Positions 1-9,768 are shown, counted from the stretch's first letter. The stretch: 45,910 bases of DNA from Gammaproteobacteria bacterium (GCA_004298065.1 SCRL01000049.1:1-45910); one strand, 5' to 3'. Translations and numbers: made by a program. Notes: a model not told the origin generated them from the letters alone.

Positions 1-95
1 GAATGTCTCGGCGGCGGCACCATCCGTGAAGCGGTCGCCGTTACAGCGCACACGGAAGCGGCGACGGGACGGTACTAATACGGGTAAATTCTTAC

Positions 96-1691
<1,596 letters not shown>

Positions 1692-1752
1692 TGCGGGTCC
1701 ACCCGGGCCGGCGACAGGCTATATTTGGATACATCGGCCCGGGCAAACCTGC

Positions 1753-2259
1753 ATGACGGAACAAACTGAAGGCGCGACCGCGCCGACGCACGCGCTGCTC
1801 AAAAACCGCGACGCCGTGCGCGCGCAGCTCACGCTGCTCGCCAACCAGGCGCGCCACGAGATTCGGGTGTTCGCACCGCATCTCGATCCATCCCTGTTCA
1901 ACACCGGCGAGATCACGCATCTGCTTGCGAGCTTCGTCGCCCGCGACCGGCACAACCTGGTGCACATCCTGGTTGAGGACAGCGAGCAGACCGTGCGCGA
2001 CAACGACCGGGTCGTCCAGCTGTGCCAGCGCATGAGCGACTTCGTGCAACTGCGCCGCGTGAGCGAGCAGCACATCGGGCTCAAGGAAATGTTCGTCGTC
2101 GTGGACCGGCTGGGCTACCTGCACCAGCAGGACCTCACGCGCCCCGAATGCCTGTCGTCGTCCGCCGATGCCCACGGCGCGGCCGAGTTGTTGCAGCGCT
2201 TCCGCGAAATGTGGGACCGCAGCGAGCCCGTGCAACGACTTCACACCACCGGCCTATGA
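1753..2259 (+). CDS. DUF7931 domain protein (PLD-like fold, no catalytic motif)
   Basis: A 168-residue cytoplasmic protein of a proteobacterial family that I recognise as DUF7931. In some relatives this domain follows an acetyltransferase domain, but here it stands alone. The pattern ARHEIRVFAPHLDPSLFN resembles the start of phospholipase-D/HKD folds, but no HxK motif is visible, so catalysis is doubtful. The stop overlaps the start of the next gene (ATGA at 2256-2259), indicating translational coupling to the secretin-like protein. Its function is unknown. Confidence 0.65.
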   Translation: MTEQTEGATAPTHALLKNRDAVRAQLTLLANQARHEIRVFAPHLDPSLFNTGEITHLLASFVARDRHNLVHILVEDSEQTVRDNDRVVQLCQRMSDFVQLRRVSEQHIGLKEMFVVVDRLGYLHQQDLTRPECLSSSADAHGAAELLQRFREMWDRSEPVQRLHTTGL

Positions 2260-3113
2260 TTCTGCGCCAGCTCGCCCTCGCCCTGCTGCTCGTCGTGCCC
2301 ACGCTCGTTGCGGCGGCGGTGGAGGAGACGCGCATCATCCAGCTCAAGCACCGCCCAGCCGAGGAGCTCATCCCGGTCATCCGCCCCTTGCTTCGTCCGG
2401 GCGACGCCATCAGCGGCACCGATTACCGCCTGCTGGTGCGCACCTCGGACAAGAACCTGAAGGAAATCGAGCGCGTGCTGGGACAGTTGGACGTTGCCCG
2501 GCGCAACCTCACGCTTAGCGTGCGCCAGGTCGCGGCCGCGGACGCCGACCGTATCCTGCACGAGCTCAAGGGCGAGAAACAGGTGAGCGACCAGATCCGT
2601 ATCAAGCTGCCACGCAACACCTCGGACAGCGAGGGGCTCACCGTCGGCAGCAACTCGCCCGATAACAGCCTGCGTTACCACACCAAGCGCCGCCAGGAAA
2701 CGCGCATTGACGACCTGACGCAGGTGTTGCGTGTGCAGGACGGGAGCCGTGGCTTCATCCGCGTCGGCCAGTCCGTGCCGCACATGACGAACATCAAGCG
2801 CTACAGTGGCACGGCGCCGACCATCAGCCAGGGCGTGGAATTCCAGGACGTCACCACCGGCTTCGAGGTGCGCCCGCGGCTTGCGGGTAATCAGGTACAG
2901 CTCGACATCGTACCGCGCTTCATGCGGCTCGAAGATCGCGCGGCGGGATTGGCGAGCGTGCAGCAGGTTTCGACGACGGTGACGGCGAAGCTCGGTGAAT
3001 GGCTGGACCTGGGACAAATCCTCGGACGCGGCGATGACAATGTCCGGGCGATCTTCGAAAGCGTCGACAGCAGCGCCGGCGAGCGACGCACGATCCTGCT
3101 GAAGGTCGAGTAA
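2256..3113 (+). CDS. Small secretin-like exported protein
   Basis: A 285-residue protein with a signal peptide (residues 1-20, ending near VAAAVEE). Next comes a secretin N1-type short domain (about 22-90, beginning ETRIIQLKHRPAEELI). The C-terminal segment resembles the start of the secretin beta-domain (QDVTTGFEVRPRL, then VSTTVTAKLGEWLDLG). It is much shorter than true secretins (usually over 500 residues) and lacks enough beta-strands for an outer-membrane pore, so it is more likely a periplasmic or accessory protein. The start is fixed by the four-base overlap with the DUF7931 gene. Such pairs occur in gammaproteobacteria (from memory). Its role is unknown. Confidence 0.7.
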   Translation: MILRQLALALLLVVPTLVAAAVEETRIIQLKHRPAEELIPVIRPLLRPGDAISGTDYRLLVRTSDKNLKEIERVLGQLDVARRNLTLSVRQVAAADADRILHELKGEKQVSDQIRIKLPRNTSDSEGLTVGSNSPDNSLRYHTKRRQETRIDDLTQVLRVQDGSRGFIRVGQSVPHMTNIKRYSGTAPTISQGVEFQDVTTGFEVRPRLAGNQVQLDIVPRFMRLEDRAAGLASVQQVSTTVTAKLGEWLDLGQILGRGDDNVRAIFESVDSSAGERRTILLKVE

Positions 3114-3121
3114 CCGCCCGA

Positions 3122-3484
3122 CTACTCCGCCGCCTGTGCGCCAGCATCCGTGGCAAGGTGCTGATCCAGAAATGCCTGTACCCACTGAGCCGGGCGCGCA
3201 CTGCTGAAGCGCGCCATCTCCTCGCCGTTCACGAACAGAATCACCGTCGGGAAGCCGCGCAGCTGGTAACGCCCGGCGAGCTTCATGTTCTCGTCTGCGT
3301 CGACTTTCGCTAAGTGGATGTCACGGCGCGTGTGCACGACGCGCTCCAGCACCGGCGTCAGCGCGCGGCACGGCGGGCACCACTCGGCCCAGAAATCCAC
3401 CATCACCGGCTTGTCGCGCGAGGTATCGAGCACCTTGTGGGCGAAGTCGTGCTCGTTGACGTCGAAGATCAGGGGCAGCAGCAT
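3122..3484 (-). CDS. Thioredoxin-domain protein
   Basis: A 120-residue thioredoxin fold with active site WCPPC at about residues 33-37 in the context VDFWAEWCPPCRALTP, and the cis-proline segment RGFPTVILF. It has no signal peptide, so it should be a cytoplasmic dithiol oxidoreductase. It resembles the N-terminal half of YbbN/CnoX-type co-chaperones but lacks the TPR part. The Met at 3484 is preferred over 3520 because homology begins there (LLPLIFDVNEHDF). The active-site Pro-Pro dipeptide differs from the Gly-Pro of classical TrxA, which usually changes the redox potential. It converges with the secretin-like gene, eight bases away. Confidence 0.85.
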   Translation of the reverse strand: MLLPLIFDVNEHDFAHKVLDTSRDKPVMVDFWAEWCPPCRALTPVLERVVHTRRDIHLAKVDADENMKLAGRYQLRGFPTVILFVNGEEMARFSSARPAQWVQAFLDQHLATDAGAQAAE

Positions 3485-3572
3485 GGCGGCGTGGTGGCTG
3501 GAAATAAAAAACGCGCGCATTCTATCCGGCGTTGCACCGGATGGAAAGCGCGCGCTCCGCGCCGGTTATGGC

Positions 3573-3770
3573 TTAGCGCTGGCCGGCAACGAGCAACGCG
3601 ATCAACAGCAATACCAGCGCCAACCCCTGGAGCCCGACGCGGGCAAACATGAATTGGCCGCTATGGCGCCGGTCGTATTCGCCGCCTTGCGCCATCGAAA
3701 CAATGCCGCCCGCCAGTGCGCCCGCCGTGGCGACCACGGCCAGGATGATTACCGCCGTCAACAAGGTCAT
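3573..3770 (-). CDS. HIG1-domain twin-transmembrane protein
   Basis: A 65-residue inner-membrane protein with two hydrophobic helices (about 3-25 and 44-62) joined by a short polar loop. The pattern MAQGGEYDRRHSGQFMFARVGLQ fits the HIG1 family (RGG...S..lM..RV..Q), known in mitochondria as respiratory supercomplex or cytochrome-oxidase-associated factors. Bacterial members are widespread but little studied. The start at 3770 follows a strong Shine-Dalgarno (GGAGG) and is preferred over 3848. A perfect FNR box lies about 65 bases upstream, which suggests oxygen-responsive expression and a role linked to terminal oxidases (inference). Confidence 0.75.
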   Translation of the reverse strand: MTLLTAVIILAVVATAGALAGGIVSMAQGGEYDRRHSGQFMFARVGLQGLALVLLLIALLVAGQR

Positions 3771-3830
3771 GGCTGTACCCTCCTTCGTTGTCGGACATAA
3801 ACAGTCCAGCACCGGCGATAGACGAGCGCC

Positions 3831-3844
3831 TTGATGCACATCAA
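3831..3844. promoter_or_regulatory. FNR box, perfect consensus
   Basis: TTGATGCACATCAA matches the TTGAT-N4-ATCAA FNR/Anr consensus at all ten positions. It is centred at 3837.5 in the divergent region between the HIG1 gene (start 3770) and the peptidase gene (start 3869). A class II activated promoter (box near -41.5) on the minus strand would start near 3796 and give a short leader to the HIG1 gene. The box lies only about 25 bases before the peptidase start, where binding could repress. The window itself encodes an FNR with matching DNA-contact residues. Confidence 0.75.
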
Positions 3845-3868
3845 GCACGGCCGTTATAGTCGCGGACC

Positions 3869-5011
3869 ATGAACCGCGCCGACCTGCACCGCCTGACGAC
3901 GCTGCTCGCCTGCCCGACGGCGCCGTTTCGGGAGGATGCCGTGGCGGCCGTGATCAGCGCGTGGCTCACGCGCGCCAAGGTGCCGTTCTTCCGCGACCCC
4001 GCTGGGAATCTCGTCGTCGGCGTAGGCTCGCGCGCCGAATATCTGCGCCTGATCCGCCAACGACATCGCGAGCCGGTACGGCTGTTCATCGCGCACATGG
4101 ACCACCCCGGCTTTCACGGCCGGCGCTGGCTGTCGAACAACCGCCTCGAAATCGAGTGGCACGGCGGCTCGCCGGTGAAGAAACTGGCCGGCGCGCCGGT
4201 GTGGCTCGCGCGCGGCGATTGTTATGTCTCGCAGGGACGACTGGCGAATATCCGCCTTGGCGCTACACGCCATGCCCTGCACCGAGCCGAGATCGTCATC
4301 GAGAAGTCGAACTGGCCCGAACGGCCGGCGGCGGAAACGCTGTTCGGCGCGTTCCGGTTCCGCGCGCCGGTGTGGCGCGCGGGCAAGCGGCTGAACACCA
4401 AGGCCGCGGACGATCTCGTCGGCGTGTTTGCCGTGGTACACACCGCGGTAAAACACTTTGCCGAGAAACGGCGCACGCCGTTTCTCGGCCTGCTCACGCG
4501 CGCCGAGGAGGTCGGCTTTGTCGGCGCCATCAACCACTTCGAGTTCGACTGGCTCAACACCGCGCGCCGACCGGTGGTGTGCGTCAGCCTCGAAACCTCG
4601 CGCGCATTACCCGGCGCGCATATCGGCAAGGGGCCGGTGGTGCGCCTCGGCGACCGGCGCACGGTGTTCGATCCCGGTGCATTGCACGTGCTCACCGAAC
4701 TGGCGCAGCGGACACTGCCGGGGAAACACCAGCGCCGCATTATGGATGGCGGCACCTGCGAGGCCACCGCCGCCACGGCCTGGGGTTACCCCGCGATCGG
4801 CCTGTCGGTGCCGCTCGGCAATTACCACAACATCGACGACAACACGGGCGCACCGGCGCCGGAATACGTTCGTATCGACGATGTCGAAGGCATGCTGCGC
4901 CTGTGCCGTGCACTCATGACACCTGAACTTGCCTGGTCCGACCCCTGGAAACAGCAACGCCGCCGGCTGCTGAAAAACCGGCGGCGTTACCGGAAGCTGC
5001 TGCAACCTTAG
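3869..5011 (+). CDS. M42/M28-like zinc aminopeptidase family protein
   Basis: A 380-residue cytoplasmic protein with the co-catalytic metallopeptidase layout. HMDHPGF at about residues 73-79 supplies the first metal ligands. TKAADDLVGV at about 174-183 carries the bridging Asp, and TRAEEVGFVGA supplies the catalytic Glu pair. GGTCEATAA and LGNYHN near the C-terminus resemble the last metal-ligand region. The order of motifs fits M42-type glutamyl or TET-like aminopeptidases, but substrate specificity cannot be read from sequence. It is divergent from the HIG1 gene, with the FNR box between them. The downstream 5012-5106 gap holds only a possible 28-codon minus-strand ORF, which I cannot support. 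Confidence 0.75.
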   Translation: MNRADLHRLTTLLACPTAPFREDAVAAVISAWLTRAKVPFFRDPAGNLVVGVGSRAEYLRLIRQRHREPVRLFIAHMDHPGFHGRRWLSNNRLEIEWHGGSPVKKLAGAPVWLARGDCYVSQGRLANIRLGATRHALHRAEIVIEKSNWPERPAAETLFGAFRFRAPVWRAGKRLNTKAADDLVGVFAVVHTAVKHFAEKRRTPFLGLLTRAEEVGFVGAINHFEFDWLNTARRPVVCVSLETSRALPGAHIGKGPVVRLGDRRTVFDPGALHVLTELAQRTLPGKHQRRIMDGGTCEATAATAWGYPAIGLSVPLGNYHNIDDNTGAPAPEYVRIDDVEGMLRLCRALMTPELAWSDPWKQQRRRLLKNRRRYRKLLQP

Positions 5012-5106
5012 GTCAGGCGACCTTCGGCGGCGTCGGGATGTGGTGGTGTGGCACTGGCGAGGATGACGCCGCCGGGAAAAATGATGAATGTCATGTTCAG
5101 GCGGTG

Positions 5107-5850
5107 TCAGGCATTTGGGTGCGAACTGTCGGCGAGCGCCGTCAGACGCGCGACATCGTTCACCCGCAACCGGCGCGCGCGCACGCTGATAAGCCCGTCG
5201 TCCTCGAAGCGGCTGAACAGACGACTCACGGTCTCCTTGGCGAGACCGAGGTAGTTGCCGATGTCATGGCGCGACATGCTGAGGTAAATCTCGCGCGCCG
5301 GCAGACCGCGGCTTTCGTAACGTTGCACCAGACTCAGCAGGTAGGCGGCGAGGCGCTCCGCCGCTGCGGTCCGGCCGACCAGCGGCTGCATCAGCTGGTG
5401 CTGATGCTCAAGTTCCTCGCCGAACAGGCGGTACATGAACTGACGCACCGCCGGGGACTGCTCCACCACCTCGAACAGGCGTCCGAGCGGAATCTCACAT
5501 ACGTCGGAGGTTTCGAGCGCGACGGCATCGCACAGATGCTGCTGCGCGCCCAGGCCGCACAGGCCGACGAGCTCGCCGGCAAAATGAAAACTCAACACCT
5601 GCACCGAACCGTCGTCGCGGGTGACGCTGCTCTTGGCCGAACCGGAACACAGGGCACTGACGGCGTGGTAGGGATCGCCGGTGCGGAACAGATATTCACC
5701 ACGCTTCAGGGTGCGACGCCGGCGGATGACGCGCTCCAGCGCCGCACGTGCATCGAGGCCGAGCCGCACCGGCTGGCACAACTCGGCGATGCGACAACGC
5801 GCACAGACGGCGTAGTGCGGAACCTCTTTCGTGGAAGGAATGGCGCTCAT
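5107..5850 (-). CDS. fnr: FNR-type oxygen-sensing transcription regulator
   Basis: A 247-residue CRP/FNR-family protein. Cys16, Cys19 and Cys25 (CARCRIAELC, spacing C-x2-C-x5-C) plus Cys118 (ETSDVCEIP) match the four ligands of the oxygen-labile [4Fe-4S] cluster of E. coli FNR. The cyclic-nucleotide-binding-like fold is followed by a helix-turn-helix whose recognition helix has E206, S209 and R210 (KETVSR), the FNR determinants for TTGAT half-sites. The start at 5850 is chosen because homology begins there and GGGAG precedes it; the longer reading frame upstream is not conserved in pattern. It should activate or repress genes under low oxygen. The perfect FNR box at 3831 is a likely local target. 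Confidence 0.92.
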   Translation of the reverse strand: MSAIPSTKEVPHYAVCARCRIAELCQPVRLGLDARAALERVIRRRRTLKRGEYLFRTGDPYHAVSALCSGSAKSSVTRDDGSVQVLSFHFAGELVGLCGLGAQQHLCDAVALETSDVCEIPLGRLFEVVEQSPAVRQFMYRLFGEELEHQHQLMQPLVGRTAAAERLAAYLLSLVQRYESRGLPAREIYLSMSRHDIGNYLGLAKETVSRLFSRFEDDGLISVRARRLRVNDVARLTALADSSHPNA

Positions 5851-5886
5851 CCGTCTCCCGGTAGCCGCGATACCAGATACGTTTTT

Positions 5887-5919
5887 ATTATATTTCATCC
5901 ACCGTATGTCGTAAGACAA
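5887..5919 (-). promoter_or_regulatory. fnr promoter: perfect -10 with an upstream inverted repeat
   Basis: On the minus strand a perfect TATAAT lies at 5887-5892, predicting transcription start near 5880, 30 bases before the fnr start. No good -35 is spaced from it. At the -35 position there is instead an inverted repeat, TTGTC-TTAC-GACAT (5906-5919), which resembles a degenerate FNR-family site. It could serve autoregulation or an activator. Confidence 0.4.
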
Positions 5920-5969
5920 GCCGACATCGCATTTCCGAGCTGGCGCGTCGGAAATACGTTCTCTGCGAT

Positions 5970-6806
5970 TCAGGCCTTTTTGCCTCCAGCAAAATGCACG
6001 GTGATATCGAGCCACAGGCCCTTGTCGGTCATGAGCGGCGCGATTTCTGCCAGATGCGCGGCGCGCACCGCGTCGCGGCGCACCGGCGGCAGTTGCTCCA
6101 CCAGCCCGCGCAGCCCGGCGCCCCACACGACCTCCCACCAATCCTCGGCTTTGAGCAGGTGGTAGCCGAGCTGTGCCGTTTCGACATTAATATCGACAAG
6201 TCCGGCGCCCGTGAGCAGCGCGCGGCACGCCTCCGGGTCGCTCAGGCTATGCGCGGTCCGGGCGGACGCGCCGGTGTCCACGCCCTCGCTCTCGAGACGC
6301 GCAAGCAGCAGCCGCTTCATCGGCTCGAACGCCGACGGCCCAAACGCGGTGAACATCAGTTTCCCCCCGGGGCGCAGCACACGCACCCAGCCCGCGAGCG
6401 CCGCGGCCATGTCGCTCAGGAAAAACAACCCGAAGGAACAAACAACGTGGTGAAAGTAATCGCGACGAAACTCAAGCGCCGCGGCGTCCATCACGTGCAG
6501 ATCGACATTGCCGATGCCGAACTTCTCGATCTTGCGCGCAAGCCGCTCGAGCATGCCCTCGGCGAGATCGATGGCAATGACCCGCCCTGACGGCCCGACG
6601 GCCTGGGCCGCGGCCAACGTCACCGCGCCGGTGCCGGCGGCGATGTCGAGGACCTTGTCGCCGGGTGCGGGATTCAGCCGCATCACCAGACGGTCCGCGC
6701 AGAAACCGAAAAACCGCAGCGCCGGGCTGTCGTAGTCGGCGGCGGCCCGATTGAAGACGTCAGCGACGGCGTCGTGGGCGGGATGGATGGCTGGGGATGG
6801 CGGCAT
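5970..6806 (-). CDS. Class I SAM-dependent methyltransferase (UbiE-like)
   Basis: A 278-residue cytoplasmic methyltransferase. The Rossmann motif I is VLDIAAGTGAVTLAAA (about 53-68), motif II carries the acidic residue at VIAIDLAEGM, and the later motif LRPGGKLMFTAFGP is typical of UbiE/Coq5-like proteins. It is longer than UbiE (about 250) and lacks its full signature, so ubiquinone synthesis is not claimed; the acceptor could be any small molecule. It lies upstream of fnr on the same strand with a 119-base gap containing the fnr promoter, so the two are probably transcribed separately. Confidence 0.75.
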   Translation of the reverse strand: MPPSPAIHPAHDAVADVFNRAAADYDSPALRFFGFCADRLVMRLNPAPGDKVLDIAAGTGAVTLAAAQAVGPSGRVIAIDLAEGMLERLARKIEKFGIGNVDLHVMDAAALEFRRDYFHHVVCSFGLFFLSDMAAALAGWVRVLRPGGKLMFTAFGPSAFEPMKRLLLARLESEGVDTGASARTAHSLSDPEACRALLTGAGLVDINVETAQLGYHLLKAEDWWEVVWGAGLRGLVEQLPPVRRDAVRAAHLAEIAPLMTDKGLWLDITVHFAGGKKA

Positions 6807-7034
6807 GGAATGAGATCCGGGGCGCTACTTTATATCACCGGCGATATCCCGGTTCGAGGAAGGCTCCGCCGAGCCGCCCATCCCCTCCCCACGCCACCCG
6901 TCGGCAGCAGACGGCCTGCTATCGCCCGGCATCTGGTCGTCCGGCCTGATGGGCACTATAGATACTTCGAATCGGGAAAACGGCCGCCAGACAAGGGGTT
7001 GTGACTAACCTTGCGCGCCGCAACAGGGGCAAAC

Positions 7035-7736
7035 ATGTCGCAAAGTATCTTCTATAAAGTCTGCAGCCAGTGCATGGCCCAGGCGCCGATGAACGCCGCC
7101 GTATGCGCCTGCGGGCAGTCGTTCGAACACGCTCAGGCCTCCGACTCCAGCCTGACCGCGGAAGTCATGCGCACCGAAACCGAGGAGCGGCTCTACGAAG
7201 CCTATCTGGAAGCGCGCCTGCAACAAATGATGGAGGCCTTGCGCGCCGTGCGCGAAGAATGCGGTCCGGGCAAGTGGACGCCCGAGCAGCTCGAAAAAGC
7301 GCAACGCGCGCTCCGGGCTGTCGAAGCGGCCAAGAACGACCTGACGGCGCAGCGGCAGAAGTCCGTGCAAGCGAGCGAAGCCGTGCACGCGAGAAAGACG
7401 CGCAAATCCCAGCCCCAACGCCGCGCCCTATCGCCGGCGATCGTTGTAGCGACGCCCGTTTCTTCCGCGGCCATTGCAACGACAAATACCGTCGCCACAG
7501 CGCCCGTGCCGGACATGCCGTCTATGGAGGGATTTTCTCCGACGGCCAGCACCACCTTCCGCGATATCCAGGCCGCCAAGGTTCAACGTGTGTTCCCAAG
7601 CCTGGAAAGCACGAAGCAACCCTCCCCCGGTTCCACACCGTCGCCAGCGAAAGCCAATCTGATTCCGGAATTCGAGTTGCGTACCGAGGAATACGCCATC
7701 GCCGGGGTATTCGACGGTTTCCAGCGCCACGCCTGA
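7035..7736 (+). CDS. Uncharacterised zinc-ribbon / coiled-coil protein
   Basis: A 233-residue protein that I do not recognise. Residues 6-30 hold a half zinc-ribbon pattern (CSQC, then CAC). A charged helical region with coiled-coil character follows at about 45-125 (alternating Glu, Leu, Arg and Gln). The rest is a low-complexity Ala/Thr/Ser/Pro segment ending in a short conserved-looking tail (EFELRTEEYAIAGVF). There is no signal peptide or membrane helix. The ATG at 7035 follows AGGGG and is preferred over 7011. The 228-base region upstream (6807-7034) shows no other gene. Confidence 0.6.
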   Translation: MSQSIFYKVCSQCMAQAPMNAAVCACGQSFEHAQASDSSLTAEVMRTETEERLYEAYLEARLQQMMEALRAVREECGPGKWTPEQLEKAQRALRAVEAAKNDLTAQRQKSVQASEAVHARKTRKSQPQRRALSPAIVVATPVSSAAIATTNTVATAPVPDMPSMEGFSPTASTTFRDIQAAKVQRVFPSLESTKQPSPGSTPSPAKANLIPEFELRTEEYAIAGVFDGFQRHA

Positions 7737-7770
7737 ATCCGCAATAGCGTTACACCGTGCCGGGGAAATT

Positions 7771-7784
7771 TTGACCCCGGTCAA
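7771..7784. promoter_or_regulatory. FNR/DNR-family palindrome upstream of the deacylase gene
   Basis: TTGACCCCGGTCAA is a perfect palindrome of the FNR/DNR superfamily type (TTGAY-N4-RTCAA), extended by one more T and A outside. It is 72 bases before the YbaK-like start. A class II promoter would start near 7819, and a weak -10 (TAGCGT, 7807-7812) is in range. The C/G at the fifth position differs from the strict FNR consensus. Confidence 0.5.
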
Positions 7785-7855
7785 ACCAATCCCCTGCCGT
7801 TCGGACTAGCGTAAATCGAATTGCGCGCCCGGTTCCGGCGCGTGAGGAGGTTTCC

Positions 7856-8326
7856 ATGCCGATCGCCAATTCCTTGCGAAACTTCATGCTTGCCGAAGGC
7901 GTGAAATACGACGTGCTGTCCCACACCCACAGTTCCACCAGCAGCGAAGCGGCGCAGGCCGCGCACGTGCCGGGCGATCGCCTGGCCAAGGCGGTGCTGC
8001 TTGAGGACGACAGCGGTTACGTGCTGGCTGTGCTGCCCGCGAGCTGCCGGCTCGAACTCGGCGCATTGCATCATGCGCTGCACCGCCGCCTCGGGCTCGC
8101 CACCGAAAGCGAGGTGGGCGAGCTGTTTCGCGACTGCGAGCTGGGCGCGATCCCGCCGTTCGGCGAGGCCTACGGGATCGACACCGTGCTGGACGACAGC
8201 CTGATGGGACAACCGGAGGTGTACTTCGAGGCCGGCGACCATGAGGAGCTGATCCGCGTGAGCGGCGACCAGTTCCGCCAGTTATTCGCCGGCGCACCGC
8301 ACGGGCATTTCAGCCGTCACGCCTGA
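7856..8326 (+). CDS. YbaK/ProX-type aminoacyl-tRNA deacylase domain protein
   Basis: A 156-residue single-domain protein of the YbaK/aminoacyl-tRNA editing superfamily, which hydrolyses wrongly charged tRNAs in trans. The fold pattern includes HTHSSTSSEAAQAAHV, the lysine segment RLAKAVLLED (candidate catalytic Lys at about residue 46) and the late motif AIPPFGEAYGI. Which mischarged tRNA it clears cannot be told. The start has AGGAGG eight bases upstream. An FNR-family palindrome lies upstream, which is unusual for a quality-control enzyme. A repeat begins six bases after the stop. Confidence 0.8.
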   Translation: MPIANSLRNFMLAEGVKYDVLSHTHSSTSSEAAQAAHVPGDRLAKAVLLEDDSGYVLAVLPASCRLELGALHHALHRRLGLATESEVGELFRDCELGAIPPFGEAYGIDTVLDDSLMGQPEVYFEAGDHEELIRVSGDQFRQLFAGAPHGHFSRHA

Positions 8327-8331
8327 CGACT

Positions 8332-8380
8332 CCAGGGATGGAGGAGGTAGAGCGCCGTCGGGAACAGGCGCCGACGAAGG
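8332..8380 (+). repeat. REP-like element, copy 1
   Basis: About 49 bases between the convergent stops of the deacylase and oxidoreductase genes. It shares CAGGGATG and GGAGGTAGAGC plus a GC-rich palindromic tail (CGCCGTCGG...GGCGCCGACG) with the element at 9769-9830. The two copies bracket the oxidoreductase gene. The paired pattern suggests a dispersed REP-type element that may also act as a terminator. Confidence 0.5.
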
Positions 8381-9724
8381 CTATTCGCGCAACACGCACT
8401 TGGCATAAAGGTCGCGGAAGCGGCCGGAAGAATCGTATTTGCGTTTGAGCGCCTCGTACGCCGGCTTGTTGTAGATGCGCCAGAACTCCTCGGGCGTGAA
8501 ATAAGAGTCTGAATAAAGCGATTTCATTCCGCCGAACGCGATCACCTTCTGCTCCACCTGCCGGTTGTAATACCCTGCCGGCAATTTCTTCCGGCCGCGG
8601 ATCACGTCCCAGAAGCCGAAGTTCACATAAAGCTTTCCCGACTGCATGCGGTACAACTCGAAACGCGCATTTGGGTCGTACGTGCGCGTGGGACAGACCC
8701 ACACCGGCAGGAACTCTATGGTGTCGTGATAGAACGACAAAAAAGCCTCGGCGTGTTCGATCGGGATTTCGACGTCCTGGATCACCGATTCGGAATGAAT
8801 GCCGAGGAGCTTGTGCAGATAGTGCATCGGCTTCCAGCGGCTGTTCCAGCGCATGATCTTCGTGTAGGTGACCGAATTCAGGCGCTGGCGTCCATAAAGC
8901 CGCCGCAACAGCGGGTTCTGGGCGCCGACGTTCTTCGAGCACCAGAACCAGTCCGTGTCCCAGCGCCAGATATAGTCCTCGGTCGTAAGATAGTCCTCAC
9001 CGCGCTCACGTAGCGATTTGTAATAGATGCGCTCGTAGGTGTAGTCGCTCACGTACGGCGCTGTATCCACGAACCGTCCGAGGCTTAATACCAGCTCGGT
9101 GCGCCCGAACACCACGCCGTCCACGAAATCGACGTCGGCACGGTCGCGGGCCTGCGCCAGCGCGGCGAAAAACGCCTTCGGGTCGGTATGGCGGACGTGC
9201 GTGACATGTACGTACGGCTTTACCGGAATGACCTTCACCTTGAGCCGCAAGGCGTAGCCGAGCGTGCCGTAGGAATTGGGAAAACCGTAAAACAGGTCCT
9301 GGTATTCGTTGCCCGGCGCGGCAGTGACCACGCGCCCGTCGCCGAGCAGGACGTCCATTTCCTGCACCGTTTCGTGCACCAGACCGTAGCGGAACGACGT
9401 CGCCTCGATGCCGCAACCGGTGGTAGCGCCACCGAGGGTGATGGACTTGAGCTGCGGCACGACGGTCGGCATGACGCCGTGTTTCAGGCACTCGGCCACG
9501 AGCGTGGCGTACGGCGTCATGCCCTCGGCCTCGACGAAGCCGTGCTCCCGATCGACGCGCAGGACGTTGTTGAAATCGCGCACATCCAGGCGCGGTGCCG
9601 CCGTTGCCTTGCGATCGCGGAACAGGTTGGAGGTGGGCTTGCCGAGGCGAACGCCGCTTTCCTGGTGGACGCGAAGGAAATCGATCAGGCGCTGCTTTTT
9701 ATCTTCGTACGGGATCGCGCTCAT
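8381..9724 (-). CDS. FAD-binding oxidoreductase, DHCR24/DWARF1-like
   Basis: A 447-residue flavoprotein with a PCMH-type FAD-binding domain in the first 200 residues (VPQLKSITLGGATTGCGIEATSFRYG, in which the glycine-rich loop contacts FAD). The C-terminal region matches in pattern the eukaryotic delta-24 sterol reductase DHCR24/DWARF1 group (DYIWRWDTDWFWCSK; FELYRMQSGKLYVNFGFWD). Bacterial members are common, and their substrates are mostly unknown. No sterol genes are nearby, so a sterol role should not be assumed. There is no signal peptide. It is flanked on both sides by related repeat elements, with a strong hairpin just upstream of its start. Confidence 0.75.
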   Translation of the reverse strand: MSAIPYEDKKQRLIDFLRVHQESGVRLGKPTSNLFRDRKATAAPRLDVRDFNNVLRVDREHGFVEAEGMTPYATLVAECLKHGVMPTVVPQLKSITLGGATTGCGIEATSFRYGLVHETVQEMDVLLGDGRVVTAAPGNEYQDLFYGFPNSYGTLGYALRLKVKVIPVKPYVHVTHVRHTDPKAFFAALAQARDRADVDFVDGVVFGRTELVLSLGRFVDTAPYVSDYTYERIYYKSLRERGEDYLTTEDYIWRWDTDWFWCSKNVGAQNPLLRRLYGRQRLNSVTYTKIMRWNSRWKPMHYLHKLLGIHSESVIQDVEIPIEHAEAFLSFYHDTIEFLPVWVCPTRTYDPNARFELYRMQSGKLYVNFGFWDVIRGRKKLPAGYYNRQVEQKVIAFGGMKSLYSDSYFTPEEFWRIYNKPAYEALKRKYDSSGRFRDLYAKCVLRE

Positions 9725-9733
9725 CGGCAGATT

Positions 9734-9763
9734 CTAGCAGTTCGTTGAAAAACGAACTGCTAG
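9734..9763. repeat. Perfect 13-bp hairpin with GAAA tetraloop
   Basis: CTAGCAGTTCGTT, GAAA, AACGAACTGCTAG forms an uninterrupted 13-bp stem capped by a GNRA-type tetraloop. It starts ten bases upstream of the FAD oxidoreductase start and abuts the REP-like element at 9769. It could be a terminator-like structure, a 5' mRNA stabiliser, or part of the repeat family. Confidence 0.7.
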
Positions 9764-9768
9764 GCGCC

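Noticed and set aside
5012-5106. 28-codon minus frame between the peptidase gene and fnr
   Set aside because: Too short, no ribosome site, no recognised pattern.
5038-6165. 375-codon + frame over fnr
   Set aside because: Antisense to an unmistakable FNR gene, with no recognisable domains.
6774-7004. 76-codon + frame before the zinc-ribbon gene
   Set aside because: Overlaps the methyltransferase start, no ribosome site, no recognisable content.
8381-9724. Sterol pathway enzyme
   Set aside because: The DHCR24-like pattern is family-level only; no squalene or sterol genes occur in the window.
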